Shown here one piece after another: positions 1 through 11,618 of a stretch of DNA of 24,140 bases. The stretch spans positions 1 to 24,140 of the forward strand of contig WSUB01000322.1 of the NCBI GenBank assembly GCA_019633425.1. The letters are read 5' to 3'. Origin of the DNA: Tulasnella sp. 424 (lineage: Eukaryota; Basidiomycota; Agaricomycetes; Cantharellales; Tulasnellaceae). The position numbers and the translations under genes were made by a program. Position 1 is the first letter of the stretch. Every line of letters starts with the position of its first letter. The notes below the pieces were generated by a model. The model was not told the origin of the DNA and ran no database searches. It worked only from the letters and a program-made list of their open reading frames with translations.

Positions 1-1781
1 ACGGAGCTATCTCACGGAAACATTGTCAAGCTTGAAGGATTTGTGGAAGATCTATCCGAGGATAGGGTCTGGCTGGTCTTTCCCTGGGCGGACAACGGAA
101 ATTTAAAGGACTTTGTGGCCTCAGCCAACTGGGAAATACCGGAACGAATATGGCTGGTAGGATCAGGACGCTCCACTTCATGGCCTCCTCTGAGAAAATG
201 TATGACAGATCGCCGGCGTGGCCCGAGGAGTGAAGTACCTTCATAAGAAGAATCCGCCGATCTACCATGGCGACCTCAAATCGGTGGGTCCGGATATTAC
301 TGCGATATGACTCTTGGCAAGCTTAAACTCTACACTGCATAGGCCAACGTGCTGGTAAATTCGGGTTGTTACGCTGTCATCACGGACTTTGGTTCCGCAC
401 GTCGTCTCACAAAAAAGGATCCTCCTGTTCAACCTGAGAAAAGCGAAAGCGGAACCCAGGCAGCACTGTTGTTTGAGACGGAATTCTGTGAAGCTACGAA
501 GACCATAACCCTGAAGGGTAATCAGTATACGCTTCGCTGGGCTCCTCCTGAGCTGCTTATGGATGACGAACCTGGCCTCTGGAGTGATATTTGGGCATTG
601 GGCTGGGTGTTTTACGAGGTAGACTGAAATCTGGATATTGTTCTCAACAGAAGCTTACAATCGATGCTGAAATAGGTTATGACGAATTCAATTCCATTTC
701 AAAACATCCGAAAGGACTCTGTTGTTATCATACACGTCATTCAGGGGAACCTCCCATCCGTCGCTGATCACACCAGCATGGTGTTGATGCGGGCACTTTA
801 CTCGCTAATGATCACGTGTTGGAGCATCGATCCAAGGAAGCGGCCAACGGCTGAGGACTGTCGGAAGTCAATGCAATGGATGGTGGGTGGTGCTAACTTT
901 GGGGTTATTTGAACACAAGTTAACTTGTCATCATACAGCCAATGATTGTTCCGGATCCACAGCGGGCCTCAAATACGTCGGATTCTCAAGCTCGCTCTCC
1001 TAAACTTCTCATAAAGCTGGGGGACATGCATCGAGTTCAAGACGACTACATGAATGCGTCAAAACTTTACACAGAAGCCTTGGGGATCTGCAGGGATACC
1101 GGTGACCTGGCAGGAAAGGCTCATGCTCTGTTCGGTCTGGCTCAGATTCATGCCATTCACCAGAAGTACCATGAGGCCGTTGCATTTTTCTCCGAAGTCG
1201 CTCAAATCAGCACCGACACCGGCGACAGAGAAAGAAGAGCGGACGCTCTGCAGGGTCTCGCTCAGGTACATCAGTTTCAAGGCAAGTACAGCGAAGCCAT
1301 CACATTCTACTCCGAGGTCGTCCAAATCTGCACTGAGACCGGCAGGACAAGACGGAGAGCCGACGCTTTGCGTGGTCTTGCTCATGTGCATCGACGTCAA
1401 AACGAGTATAGCAAAGCCGTTCCGCTCTACTCCGAGGTCGCCCAAATCTTCACCGACATCGGCGACAGACAAGGAAAAGCCTACGCTCTGAGGGGTCTCG
1501 CTGAGGTGCATCGGATTCAAAAACAGTACAGCCAGGCCGTTCAGCTTTTATCCGAAGCCCAGCAAATTTCTATCGACCTTGGCGACAGATCCCGGAGAGC
1601 CCTGATTCTGTGGGACCTTGCCGACGTCCATCACGACCAGGATCAGCACGAAGATGCAATACGCCTTTATGAACAAGCTGCTGGAATTTATGAAGAGATC
1701 GGAAATACTCGGAAGGCAGAAGCCGCATTAAACCGCGCCGCTAAAACCCGTGGAAAACTCAGACCGACGGAGGCGGAATGA
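1..1781 (+). CDS. Kinase-TPR protein, copy A (5' end outside window)
   Basis: Partial gene for a tyrosine-kinase-like (TKL-type) protein kinase with a C-terminal TPR array. Exons: 1-156, 209-283, 343-618, 676-882, 939-1781, giving 518 residues and a stop. The first visible residue aligns with residue 130 of copy B, so three 5' exons and part of the fourth lie outside the window. Introns are 52-59 nt and GT-AG. Visible kinase landmarks, numbered from the first visible residue: hinge region VFPWADNGNLKDF, catalytic loop HGDLKSANV with Asp74 and Asn79 (split by an intron after LKS), DFG at 92-94, an APE-like WAPPE, and SDIWALG. Six TPRs of 40 residues follow, then a tail ending in EAE. No stop or frameshift breaks the spliced frame. 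The TPR start (DPQRAS, DSQARS) matches copy D rather than B or C. Substrate and location are unknown; no signal peptide or membrane segment is seen in this part. Confidence 0.88.
1005..1735 (+). repeat. TPR array, copy A (six repeats)
   Basis: Six tandem 120-nt (40-aa) repeats with cores such as ALFGLAQIH, ALQGLAQVH, ALRGLAHVH, ALRGLAEVH and LILWDLADVH. The first and last repeats are cap-like and similar in all four paralogues. The middle ones differ mainly in the two residues after VH and the residue after the A-V/I of the second helix. Confidence 0.85.
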
Positions 1782-2739
1782 TGTTTCGGCGAGACATTTC
1801 GATGTCGAGCGAGGCTCGGTTCCTGATACCCGAATGTATTTCGTGTTATTCAAGTTTCTTTACCCGACTGTGAGCTATGTACCCCCGTTGACTGAGATTC
1901 TGGTACTCGGTCTCGCTCGTATCTTGTTCATGAGGCGCGTTCGATTCGATTAGTAACATCCTGTCGTCTGTAACTCCTGTATCACGCACTTATCCCACCG
2001 TTCTCTTCTCGTCTGAATGAGTCCAGGTTGGATGGAGTCAGTACAGAGCAACGTCTCCTGGGGTATGAATTGGAACGTATGGTCGAGTCGGCAGCTTGTC
2101 GACTGCCATACCCGGAGTCGAAGTTGAGCTGAACTTTATACATTTGGAAGATTGTCACCGTTAGCGCTATCCCACCGGAATAAGACCAGGATTTTCGAGA
2201 TTGTTTGAATTATTGCGGCCCTGCGTGTTGTTGCACAAAGTCCGCTGGGGCGTATTGGATCTTGTCGACCACCAAAAAAAATAGCACGCTTTCCTGCGGA
2301 TTACGGCTTAAGGACATGGCACGGCCGGTCAAACCGACATTACATGGGTGAATCTTACCATGCGTGAACATCCAGCGGGCAGGAATAAAAGATAAAAGCA
2401 AAGGAAGCCGAAATAGTAGTAGAGCTCCGGAAGGAAAAAGGGACATGCAGGTAACGTATGCGGATGGCCGACAAGAGCAGGCGAGAGAGAGAGAGAGAGG
2501 GAGCAAACGAAGAAAGGCAAGGGATGAAGAAAAGAAAGGAAAGGAGCGAAAACGAAGTCTATTGTCTATGGATGAAATGAAACGACGAGGAACACGAATA
2601 GTGGATGGGAAATATAACCTCGAAGACACCGGACGGTTTCGATGCTTTGGAGAATTAGTTACGGCTTTCGCCGCTCACTTCACTCTTGAGACCACCAGTC
2701 AGCCAATCGTCGAATACCCTCAAGAATCCCAAATCCTAC
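1782..2739. other. Spacer between kinase A and NADH dehydrogenase relic A
   Basis: Tail-to-tail spacer. The first 200 nt after the stop are clearly homologous to the same position in the other three units and probably include the 3' UTR. A GA-microsatellite (2483-2499) lies inside a purine-rich stretch (about 2464-2560). A 131-aa open frame at 2364-2759 crosses the purine tract and reads as K/R/E-rich low complexity. It is broken in the other units, so I do not call it a gene. Confidence 0.6.
2483..2499 (+). repeat. GA dinucleotide microsatellite
   Basis: About eight GA units inside a purine-rich tract. Units B, C and D have shorter GA runs at the equivalent place (about 9289-9298, 16041-16048, 23816-23828), so its length varies between copies. 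Confidence 0.85.
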
Positions 2740-4791
2740 TCACCGTCCGAGCAGCTTGACCAGTCACTCAACATCAGCGTCCTATTCCTCAACGAGAACG
2801 GCGACGAGACGTACGCACTCCAAAGGAAAGTCGCGACTGCACCAGAGGCGAACTATACCCGGACATGAACTAGTTGAGCTCAACCGCCCAAAGAAGAGGA
2901 CAGGCAATGTATTCACGTTTCCGTTCATGAAGGGTAAGCCGGCGATAGCCTTATCCGAGCCAATGTATGCCAAGCTTCCCTGATGGCTGTAATGGAAGGA
3001 CGGATTTTGCTAGCTTTGTTAAGCTGCTTGACGATTGATTCGATTTCCTCGGCGTTGCACTATTCAGTAAACACTATTAGTACGACGCCCGAGTTTTGGC
3101 GGCAGAAGAAAAGCGGCCGACGTACCCTGGCTTTACCTTCCGGTTCCTCGGGCAACCCGCTACTCTCTCCACGGATCGAAGTATTGGCCCTCCCGAGTCG
3201 CCACTTGGGCTGTCGGTGCGTACGAGGTAGCAGTGCACTGGAAAAAAGCCACCGTCAGTTTCGGAATTAGTGTTTCATTTGTGCGAGTTGCACCCACGTC
3301 CCAATCGCGTAAACGTCATTCACGCCCAGCAACTTCAAATAATCATCGACCAACAGACCCCTCCTATTCTCTGATGCTGCGGCAACTGAGCCATCAAGTC
3401 CCTAGTAATGGGCCTACTAACATTACCCGGGGCCCAAACCAACAATCCATACGGAAGCTCCTCGATTTGTCCCTTATTGTTTTTGACGACGACGGTCTCG
3501 TCTTTCACTTCCTTAAGCATGGTCTTGGTGAAGACGTCGATGTTCGGCTCCTTGAACGTCAACTCGGTGTACCGGATCAGTTCCCAGCTGAACACGGGCA
3601 AGACGTTGGGTAGAGCTTCGACGAGGGCGATTGTGAGCTTGTCGGCGAGTCCGGGGCACCACGAACGCAGGTCGTCTTTGATGAAGTCGTGTAGGTCGCT
3701 GGAGAACTCGACGCCAGAGGGACAGCCGCCGCCGACGACTACAGGGTGCACACGAGGTTAGTTAGACACACGACGGCTTTCAAAGTCGTTACAGCTCCCC
3801 AGACTTACTCGTGTGTATTAACCGGTCAACTTATTCCTTGCTCTGGTCAGGGAACGAGGCGGATTCGATGCAGTCCATAACGCGCTCGCGGAGCTCCTCA
3901 GCGTCGGTCGGAAGTTCCTTCAAGAAGAACGAAGGCTAATAGCCACAGGCGAGACAGAATGACATCACGATCAGCGAAAAGGCTTAGACAAACTAGCGCA
4001 TTTTAAGCTCCCTTCTCTCACCTCATTGACGCCTTGGCACCGGGAATGCCACACGTCTGCGTCTCTGCGCCAACAGCGTAGACCAGGATATCGTAGGCAA
4101 TGGTCATGTTGTTGACGTCTCCCCTAATATCTGACAGATTGGCGATGGTGACTTGTTTGTTATGAGAATCGACTTGAGAGCTTTAGCTTCGTAGATGGAT
4201 ATTCGACGGGCTTTGTGTCCGACGTAGCGGGTGGATTGAGCGAGCTTCGAGAATTCCGACCGCGACTGAGGGTAGGAGAGGCGTGAAGAGGAAGTAGTTT
4301 CCAGGCCTAACGAGAACCTAAATTGTGCGCAATGGGTCCCAGAATAAGAACCAGGGGGGTTAATTAGGGAATTGCAGTTTTGACCGAGTAAATAATCAGG
4401 TAGACTTACGACGGTGCATTCCTCAGGCTCAGTGCCCACATTATTCAATACGCTCGTATCAGCCCACCCACTCCAAAGCATCACAGCGGTCTTCTTGTCC
4501 TTGTCAAAAGGCGTCTGCCATGCCGGTGGGTGAGTCTCCTTGGTCGCAAAGTCTATAAAAGCTGCGGTCGTGCCGAGAACGGGTGACCAGGGTGACCCGA
4601 CTGAAAGTCGTCAGCACTCGATGCCATCGTGGTGGTGTTGGGATGGCGTCCTGAGTTTCGATGGCGCAAGCTGTCCGAGACGTCGTGAATAGCCTTGAAA
4701 AGGTGGATGATCCAACTGGCAGGTTCGAGCCAGCACTTGCGAGCGACGGTATTGATAGTCCTCCTTGCAGCTGCCCAAGATTATGGCCCAT
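2740..4791 (-). pseudogene. Type II NADH dehydrogenase (NDE-like) relic, copy A
   Basis: Degenerate gene for a mitochondrial alternative NADH:ubiquinone oxidoreductase, an FAD enzyme passing electrons from NADH to quinone without proton pumping. Reading from 4791 down: presequence-like start with FSRLFTTSRTA, VLGTTAAFIDFATKE, a damaged first nucleotide motif (MLWSGWADTS for the usual LGSGWGATS, near 4470), NYFLFTPLLPSVAVG, AYDILVYAVGAETQT (near 4070), FLKELPTDAEEL and MDCIESASFP, the second motif VVVGGGCPSGVEF (near 3730, one extra codon), NVLPVF, YGLLVWAPGNVSRP, IGSDKAIAGLPF (near 2950) and a final SLRNRTLMLSDW. Breaks: TAA at 3831-3833 where copy C2 reads Glu, frameshifts after LSDI and before NRRGLLVDDY, and a 7-nt deletion just before the C-terminal end relative to copy D. 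Several short GT-AG introns are still recognisable. It is tail to tail with kinase A. Identity is secure; non-function is inferred from the breaks. Confidence 0.83.
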
Positions 4792-5224
4792 GTCGGCGAG
4801 TACTTGGTGCCGTGCTTGACGCTCGACGTAAGTAGAGTTGCGTGTAGGGGAAGGGATTGGGATTGCGGTAGGTGAGAGGGAGGGACAAGCAGTCGGGAGC
4901 GGCTTGCGGACCAGAGTGGAATATTGACAGCGTTTGTTGTTTACCCCAACGATCGGACGGCCGATGGGATTGCCTGAACTAGGTATAGGCTGAGAGGCCA
5001 AGGATCTACGGTTGATGAGTAGTAACGAGTGTTGGGAGGATAAGGAAGAAAAAAGACATAAGTGCCATAAGTGACGTAAGCACCTGTGCCTGAACACTTT
5101 TGGTTGACCACTGGGCCGGGTCGCCGAGTTGGCTGTGTCAAGAGGAGTCCCAACTTACACCTTCCAAACTCTATAGGAAGCCAAGGATTGACGTGCCCAG
5201 CATTTGGAGACATCGAGCATAAAT

Positions 5225-5245
5225 GGACTGATGACGTAACGGTCC
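5225..5245. promoter_or_regulatory. Conserved TGACGTAA element, unit A
   Basis: A 21-nt block containing GACTGATGACGTAACGGTC is identical in units A, B and C. It holds an ACGT core of the kind bound by bZIP (CREB/ATF-like) factors and is flanked by complementary GGAC and GTCC. It sits between the divergent dehydrogenase and kinase genes. A regulatory role is inferred from conservation only. Confidence 0.4.
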
Positions 5246-6095
5246 ACTGCTCAACTCAGGGTCTAGAAGGCTGCCACGGGAGGTGTTAAGACCCTCCATC
5301 TCCCTTCCTACCTTATTCCAACGTAGCTACTTTCTTCACGAGATTTCCTTTCTCTGACTGCGGATCTGGAGCTGGGCAAAGGGAACTTGATCTCCCGTTT
5401 TGGCTGGATTCAACCTATGTAAATTTCTCCCCTTCCAGTGGGTAGTTATTGGTTGCAAGGTGTGTATATATATCTAGTTTATGTCCCCGCGCCCTGCGCA
5501 CCAGTCTGCTTGCGCTGCGATAAACTTAGATTTTAGTAACGCGCCTGACCGTCCATCATCGCCAGCTGAGCGATACGAGGCTATCAGATACTAGATGCCA
5601 TTCCTAGCAACCTTTTTCGCGCGAACCCTCCTCATCAATCGATTCATTCGACTTAGATTTCCGGAACACGCTGAAAGTAACTTATTTGTACACGGGTACC
5701 GGTCCTGGGACGAAGTGGACATCGCTGATCGAAATTCTGGGCATCGGACTGCGCATGCAGCGCACGTCGTGGTCAAAGTGCGTGTGCTAAGGACGCGCGT
5801 TCACTTCTAGCCCAGGTCGATCTATTCAAAGCCGAAAGGAACCTGAGCAGCAAGTGTCGTGTTCGCAGGTCCGAGAAATGGAGCCTTAGCGAGCCCCAAA
5901 GGGTACTTGGTGGAAGCGAATCGAAGGGTTCAGAAGTCCGACGCTCTGGAGCTTATCCGGAGTACCGGATCCCGTGGCGTGCAAGAACATCCCAGGAGAA
6001 GAATGTTTTGAAAGCTCCTATGATTGTGGCCGTACTTCCTTTACTTTGAAGCAAGGGGCACAGAGGAGAGCGGTACGAGCGCGGTTCGCGAGTGT

Positions 6096-6101
6096 TATAA
6101 A
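6096..6101 (+). promoter_or_regulatory. Candidate TATA box, kinase B
   Basis: TATAAA 119 nt upstream of the ATG of kinase B, followed by a pyrimidine-rich leader (CACCACTTCATACCACCTCC) that is similar in units C and D. Position and conservation fit a core promoter; no transcript data are available. Confidence 0.45.
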
Positions 6102-6214
6102 GACAGTCTGATTCACCACTTCATACCACCTCCTATCGCTCCTTCCTCTCGGCGAAGCCTCTACCTGCCCATTGACCCATCTAATCGTCAATCCATCTTA
6201 CCCTAAGCCATCCG

Positions 6215-8571
6215 ATGCAAGTGGACAATAACGACAACGCCAACCTTGGTGGTTCCCAAGGGTCCGATCCTGGCGGTTCAGGCAGTACGCCCCAGCTAAG
6301 CAGCAAACTAGTACGTCCCACCCCAAATCTCGAAAGGTAATCATCAACGCTTACCATGGTCCGTTTTTACGTAGAGAGATAAACTCGAGAAACTTGCCGA
6401 ATGGCGAATCGATTCGTCCTCGATCGAATTTCCGGAAGACGGCCCGGAGTTTCGCGGAGGATTTGCGACGGTTTCACGAGGGTTTTTGGTTTCACCTTCC
6501 GCCTCGGAAAGTAGCGCGAACGACTCAGCTCGAACAGGAGGCGAGAACAAGTCTGATGGTGGAACGCACCAGCGAAAGGTCTGTTCTACTGAGAATCAAT
6601 TTATGTCCTACAACAAGTCATTGACCGAGCTGGCTTACATATATTAGGCCATAGCGGTAAAGAAACTGAAGATCGATAATGGAGAGGACAAAGAGCGAGT
6701 ATTGGGGGTGAGCATAAGTCATCCCATCACATCGAGCTCTCGCACGGCGCTAAGTCCTCTCAGTTGGCACTCAGGGAAGCGGGATTCTTAACGGAGCTAT
6801 CTCACGGAAACGTTGTCAAGCTCGAAGGATTTGTGGAAGATCTATCTGAGGATCGGGTCTGGCTGGTCTTTCCCTGGGCAGACAACGGAAATTTAAAGGA
6901 CTTTGTGGCCTCGGCGAACTGGGAAATACCGGAACGGATATTCCTGGTAAGATCAGAACGCTATACTTGATGGCCCCCTCTGAGAAAATGTATGACAGAT
7001 CGCCGGCGTGGCTGGAGGAGTGGAGTACCTTCATAATCAGAATCCGCCAATCTACCATGGCGACCTCAAATCGGTGGGTCCGGATGTTGCCGCGATATGA
7101 CCCTCGGCGAGCTTAAACTCTACACTGCATAGGCCAACGTGCTGGTAAATTCGGGTTGTTGGGCAGTCATCACGGACTTTGGTTCCGCCCGTCGTTTCAC
7201 AAAAAAGGACCCCCCTGTTCAACCCGAGAAAAGCGAAGACGGAATGCAGCCCGCACTGTTGCTTGAGACGGAGTTCTGTGAAACCACAAATACCATAACC
7301 CTGAAGGGCAATCAGTACACACTTCGCTGGGCTCCTCCTGAGCTGCTTAAGGATGACGAACCTGGCCTCTGGAGTGATATCTGGGCATTGGGCTGGGTGT
7401 TCTACGAGGTATGCCGAAATCTGGGTATTATTCTCAACAAAAGCTTACAGTCAATGCTGAAATAGGTTATGACAAATTCGATTCCGTTTCAAAACATCCG
7501 AAAGGACTCTGTCGTTTTCATACACGTCATTCAGGGGAACCTCCCATCCACCGCTGATCACACCAGCATGGTGTTGATGCGGGCACTTTACTCGCTCATG
7601 ATCACGTGTTGGAGCATTGATCCCAGCAAGCGGCCAACGGCTGAGGATTGTAGAAAGTCAATGACTTGGATGGTAAGTGGTTCCAGTTTTGGGGTTACTT
7701 GAATCCAATCTGACCTGTTGCCATATAGCCAATGATTGCTCCGGATCGGCAGCGGGCCGCAAATACGTCGGTTTCGCGAACTCGCTCTCCTGAACTTCTT
7801 ATCCAAATGGGAGACATGCATCGATCCCAGAGTGATTATATCAATGCATCAAAATTTTACTCCGAAGCCTTGGGAATCTGCACGGATACCGCGGACGATA
7901 GAGGAAAAGCCAGTGCTCTGTTAGGCTTAGCTCGCGTTCATAAGTCCCAAAGCGAGTACCCCGAATCTATCGCATTCTACCGCGAGGCCGTCAAGATCTA
8001 CACCGACATAGGGGACAGATGTGGAAGAGCCGATGGTCTATGGGGGCTTGCTGAAGTGCATCGGCTTCAACTCGAGAACAGCAAAGCCATCACACTCTAC
8101 TCCGAGGTCGTCCAAATCTGCACAGAAATTGGCTACAGACAACGGAAAGCCGACGGTCTGTGGGGTCTTGCTGAGGTACATCGGGTTCAAGACGAGTACA
8201 GCGAAGCCGTCCCGCTCTACTCCGAGGCCATCCAAATATGCACCGACATCGGCGACAGACGAGGAAGAGCCGACGCTCTGTGGAGTCTCGCCGAGGTGCA
8301 TCGGCTTCAAAAACAGTACACCCAGGCCGTAACGCTTTTATCCGAAGAGTTGCAAATTCGTATCGACATTGGCGACAGATACCGGAGAGCCTGGGTTCTG
8401 GTGTCCCTTGCCGACGTCCATCGCGACCAGGATCAGCACGAGGACGCGATACGCCTGTATGAACAGGCCGCCGGAATTTTTGGAGAAATCGGAAATACTA
8501 AAGATGTAGCATTTGCATCAAACCGTGCCGCTCCTTCCCGTCAAAAACTCAAACAAGCGGAGGCGGAATGA
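6215..8571 (+). CDS. Kinase-TPR protein, copy B (complete, 647 aa)
   Basis: Complete eight-exon gene: 6215-6310, 6375-6578, 6648-6707, 6764-6946, 6999-7073, 7133-7408, 7466-7672, 7729-8571. All seven introns are GT-AG, 52-69 nt, phase 0. The start MQVDNN is shared with copy C and nearly with D. Order: short acidic Gly/Ser-rich N-terminus (1-45); TKL-type kinase about 50-367 with glycine loop FRGGFATV (58-65), Ser/Asn-rich insert (about 70-100), AIAVKK with ATP-binding Lys105, alpha-C Glu125, hinge VFPWADNGN, HGDLKSANV with Asp203 and Asn208, DFG 221-223, APPE ending at Glu276, SDIWALG with Asp288, and KRPTAED with Arg354; six 40-aa TPRs about 388-628; tail ending EAE. All main catalytic residues are present, so activity is expected, but the first and third glycines of the loop are replaced. 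No membrane segment. Probably a cytoplasmic signalling kinase whose TPRs bind a protein partner; the partner is unknown. Confidence 0.93.
7795..8525 (+). repeat. TPR array, copy B (six repeats)
   Basis: Six tandem 40-aa repeats with cores LIQMGDMH, ALLGLARVH, GLWGLAEVH, GLWGLAEVH, ALWSLAEVH and VLVSLADVH. Repeats 3 and 4 are the most alike. Repeat 6 (DQHEDAIRLYEQAAGI) is nearly identical to the last repeat of the paralogues. Confidence 0.85.
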
Positions 8572-9529
8572 TGTTTCGCCGGGACGTTTCGAGATCGAGC
8601 TAGATTCGGCTCTTGATACCCGACTGTATTTCGTGCTATGCATGTTTCTGTAAAAGACTGTGAGCCATGTATCCCGTTGACTGAAATTCTGGTAATCCGT
8701 CTCGTTTGTATGTATCTTGTTCATGCGACGCATTCGAATCGAGTAGTAACCTCCTGTCGTCTGAAAGTCCTGTATTATGCACGTATTCCATCGTTCCCCT
8801 ATCGTCTGAATGAGTCCAGGTCGGATGGAGCCGCTACAGCACAACGTCTTCTGGAGTACGAAGCGTCATGTACGTTGGAGTCTGCAGGCTTGTTGACTAC
8901 GGTACCTTGGGAGTCGAAGTTGAGCTGGACCATAAACACCTGAACGATTGTCACCGTTAGTGCTATCCCACCGGAATGCGACCGTGATTCTCGAAAGTGT
9001 TTCATTTATTGCGGCGATGTGTGTCACTGCAGAACGCCCGCTGGGGCGTATATACATCGATCTCGTCGACTACCAAAACAGCACGCTTTCCTCCTAATTA
9101 CTGCCCAAGGACATTGCACGGCCGCTCAAATCGACATTACACATGCAAATATTATCATGCGTGAACATCAAGAGGGTAAGAAGGAAAAAAAGATAAAGGC
9201 CAAGGAAGCTGAAGTAGGAGTAGAGCTCTGGAGAAAACAGGGGCATGCAGGTACCGCATATACGGATGGCAAACAAGAGCAGGCTTGAGAGAGAGAGCAA
9301 ACGAAGACAGACAAAGGAAGGAGAGAAGAAAGGAAAGGACCGAAAACGAAGTCTATTGTCTATGGATGAGCTTAAATGGCGAGGAAAGCATATAGTAGAT
9401 AGAGAAAATTGCCTTGAAGATTACGGGCGGTTTTAATAACTTGAAGAGTTAGTTACGGCTTTCGCGGCCCACGTCACTGTTGAAACCACCAGTCAATCGT
9501 TGAACACTCTCAGGAGTCGCACATCCTAC
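8572..9529. other. Spacer between kinase B and NADH dehydrogenase relic B
   Basis: Homologous to 1782-2739, 15357-16257 and 23131-24062. The first 200 nt include the conserved TGTGAGCCATGTATCCCGTT region that probably belongs to the kinase 3' UTR. A purine-rich stretch (about 9170-9360) ends in GTCTATTGTCTATGGATGA, shared with unit A. No gene supported. Confidence 0.6.
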
Positions 9530-11618
9530 TCACCGTCTGAACAGCTTAGCCTTCAACCAATCGCTTAGAAACCAGCGTCCTACTCCTCCACGTGAACAGC
9601 GACGAAACGTAGGCATTTCTCCGGAAGAGGAAGGTCACGACACCACCCGAAGCGAACCATACTCTTACTCAAACAAAAAAAGTAAGGTCACCGTCCAAAA
9701 TCCAGATTACAGGCGGTTTCCGTTTGTGAAGGGTAAATCGGCGATAGCCCTATCCAAGCCAATGCACGCCAAGGTTCCCTGATGACTGTAATGGAAAGGA
9801 CGGATCTTGCCAGCTTTGTTGAGCTGCTTGACGATAAGATTTGCTTTCTTGAGTGCTGTCCTATTCAATGAATCCTCTTAGCATGACGTCCGGCGTTTGG
9901 TTCGTAGAGGGACGTGAATGACGTACCTGGCTCTACCCTCTGGCCCCTCTGACAATCCGCTGCGCTCTCCGCACGGGTCCGCGGGATTATTCTCGAGCTC
10001 TTCATTCTTCGCTGATTGACCGAGCAGACGGGCGAGGTATAGGCCTTGCTAAGTCGCTACTTGAGCTGTTGCTGCCTCGACGTAGCAGTGCACTACCATA
10101 GAAACGTCCAGCCCGTTAGCTTCTAATTGGAGCAACGATCCTTTGCGTGATGCGACACTTACGTCGCTAATCGCGTAAACGTCGTTCACGTCCAAAGCCT
10201 CAAACAATCATCCACCAACAACCCCATCCTGTTCGTCTGCTGCCGCGGGAACTGCGCCATCAAATCCCTCTCAACGGCATACCAGCGTTCGCCGCGACCC
10301 ACACCAACAGTCCAAACGGAAACCCCTCGAGCTGGCTTATATCGTTCTTGAGGATGACGGTGTTGTCTTTGACCTCCTTGACCATGGCCTTGGTGAGGAC
10401 CTCGATGTTCAGCTCCTTGACCGTCGATTCGATGTACTTGATCTAGTCAGGGCCGAACACGGGTATGACGTTTGGTAATGCTTCGACGAGAGTGACTTTG
10501 AGCTTGTCGGTGAGTTGGGGTGTCATGAACGCAGTTCGTCCTTGATCAAGTCGTATATAGAGTTCGCCGACGTCTGTGGTACCACGGGCGCCGGCGGCTA
10601 ACGCACAAGACGTGAGTTAGACACATGAGGACTTTCAGGTTCGTTTTGGCGCGCCCGACCTACCCATGGCATCAATACATCGACTTCTTCCTCGCTTTGG
10701 TCGGGAAGTGCCGGGGACTCGACGGAGTTCATAACGCGCGCGGAGCTCCTCCGCGTCCGGAAGTTACTTCGAGAAGCATGGGATGCTAGAGACGAAGAAT
10801 ATCCACCGCAATAGTATGATGTTACAGTCAGCTACCATGATTATTAATGCTTAAGATCGTCTCGCCGGCCTCACCTCCCTGACACCGCGAACGCCAACCC
10901 CCTAGGTCTTGGCGCCCACGGCCTAGACGAAGACACCGTACGGAATCATCAGTTTGGTGATTTATTGATGTCTGACAGGTCCATGAGTGTGACCTGCTTG
11001 TTGTGAGGGTCGACTTTGGGAGCTTCGGCTTCATAGGTAGAGACTCGGTGCGCTTAGTGTGCGGCGACGTAGCGAGGCATTGGAACAGCCCTCGAGAGTT
11101 CCAACTGCGAGCGATGGAAGGAGCGGCATGGACAGGAAGTAGCTTTGCGGCCTGAAGAGGACCGAAACTGTGTGCAGTGAGCCGCCTGCGAGATGGAAGG
11201 CCAACAAGATAATTGTAGTTTGGACCGAGCTAATGAAAGGATCGGGAGACCCACGAAGTTGCTATCCGAGCCCCCCGTATCCATGTCCTTCAACATGCTC
11301 ATACTAGCACATTTGCTTGCGAGGATGGAAAAAAATTCTCGACTTCCTCGAAAGGCGTTATGTATGCCGGTGAACGAGTTTCCGTTGGTCGCAAAGTAAA
11401 TAAGCGTTGTGGTTGTGCCTAGGACGGTGACCAAGGTGAGCAGATCGAATGTGGTCAGCCCCTTATGCAATCAAGGCGGTTTTGTGATGGCATCTTGAGG
11501 GTCGATAGTGCGACAGGCTGTGAATATACTTGTGGAAGGAGCGGCGAAAGGTCACACTGTGCAGCAACACCTTGGGAGCGAATGAGGCAAGCATGCTCCT
11601 CACAGCCATCGAAGACAT
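9530..11618 (-). pseudogene. Type II NADH dehydrogenase (NDE-like) relic, copy B
   Basis: Second broken copy of the mitochondrial NADH:quinone oxidoreductase gene. It begins at 11618 with a good mitochondrial presequence-like stretch (MSSMAVRSMLASFAPKVL, basic and without acidic residues), then VTVLGTTTTLIYFATNG. The first nucleotide motif is reduced to SILASKCASMSMLKDMD, with its glycines gone. The middle is riddled with stops (for example in the AVGAKT region and around IKDELRS and FGPD). LVEALPNV, IEVLTKAMVKEVKD and FGLLVW are still readable, as are FASGGVVTFLF and AYVSSLF near the 3' end, before a frameshift near SKRLVEG. Most damaged of the full-length copies together with C2, with which it shares substitutions such as ILAS. 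Non-functional with high probability. Confidence 0.83.

Larger units (their letters stand above)
1..6214 (+). repeat. Tandem unit A (left-truncated)
   Basis: First, partial copy of the tandem unit: the kinase-TPR gene from its fourth exon on, a spacer, a broken NADH dehydrogenase copy on the opposite strand, and the upstream region of the next kinase gene. The right boundary is set by convention at the base before the next kinase ATG. The true duplication breakpoints are not visible. Confidence 0.85.
4792..6214. other. Spacer upstream of NADH dehydrogenase A and kinase B (divergent promoters)
   Basis: Head-to-head intergenic region of 1.4 kb. About 4845-5205 has no counterpart in the other units, whose dehydrogenase start lies only about 100 nt from the TGACGTAA element. 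The rest aligns in patches with 11619-12996 and 19266-20639. A TATATATATA run (around 5465) and a TATAAA (6096-6101) are candidate promoter elements. Short open frames such as 5595-5810 are broken in the sister units, so I see no gene here. Confidence 0.6.

Noticed and set aside
2364..2759. 131-aa K/R/E-rich protein
   Set aside because: It translates a purine-rich low-complexity tract and runs into the reverse strand of the dehydrogenase 3' end. The frame is not kept in units B, C or D.
4720..4740. tRNA-like B box (GGTTCGAGCC)
   Set aside because: No A box or cloverleaf around it, and it lies in the dehydrogenase N-terminal region.
4504..5097. 197-codon minus-strand open frame as an independent gene
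   Set aside because: Its distal part is the presequence region of dehydrogenase relic A (FSRLFTTSRTA and following). The upstream part has no counterpart in the other units.
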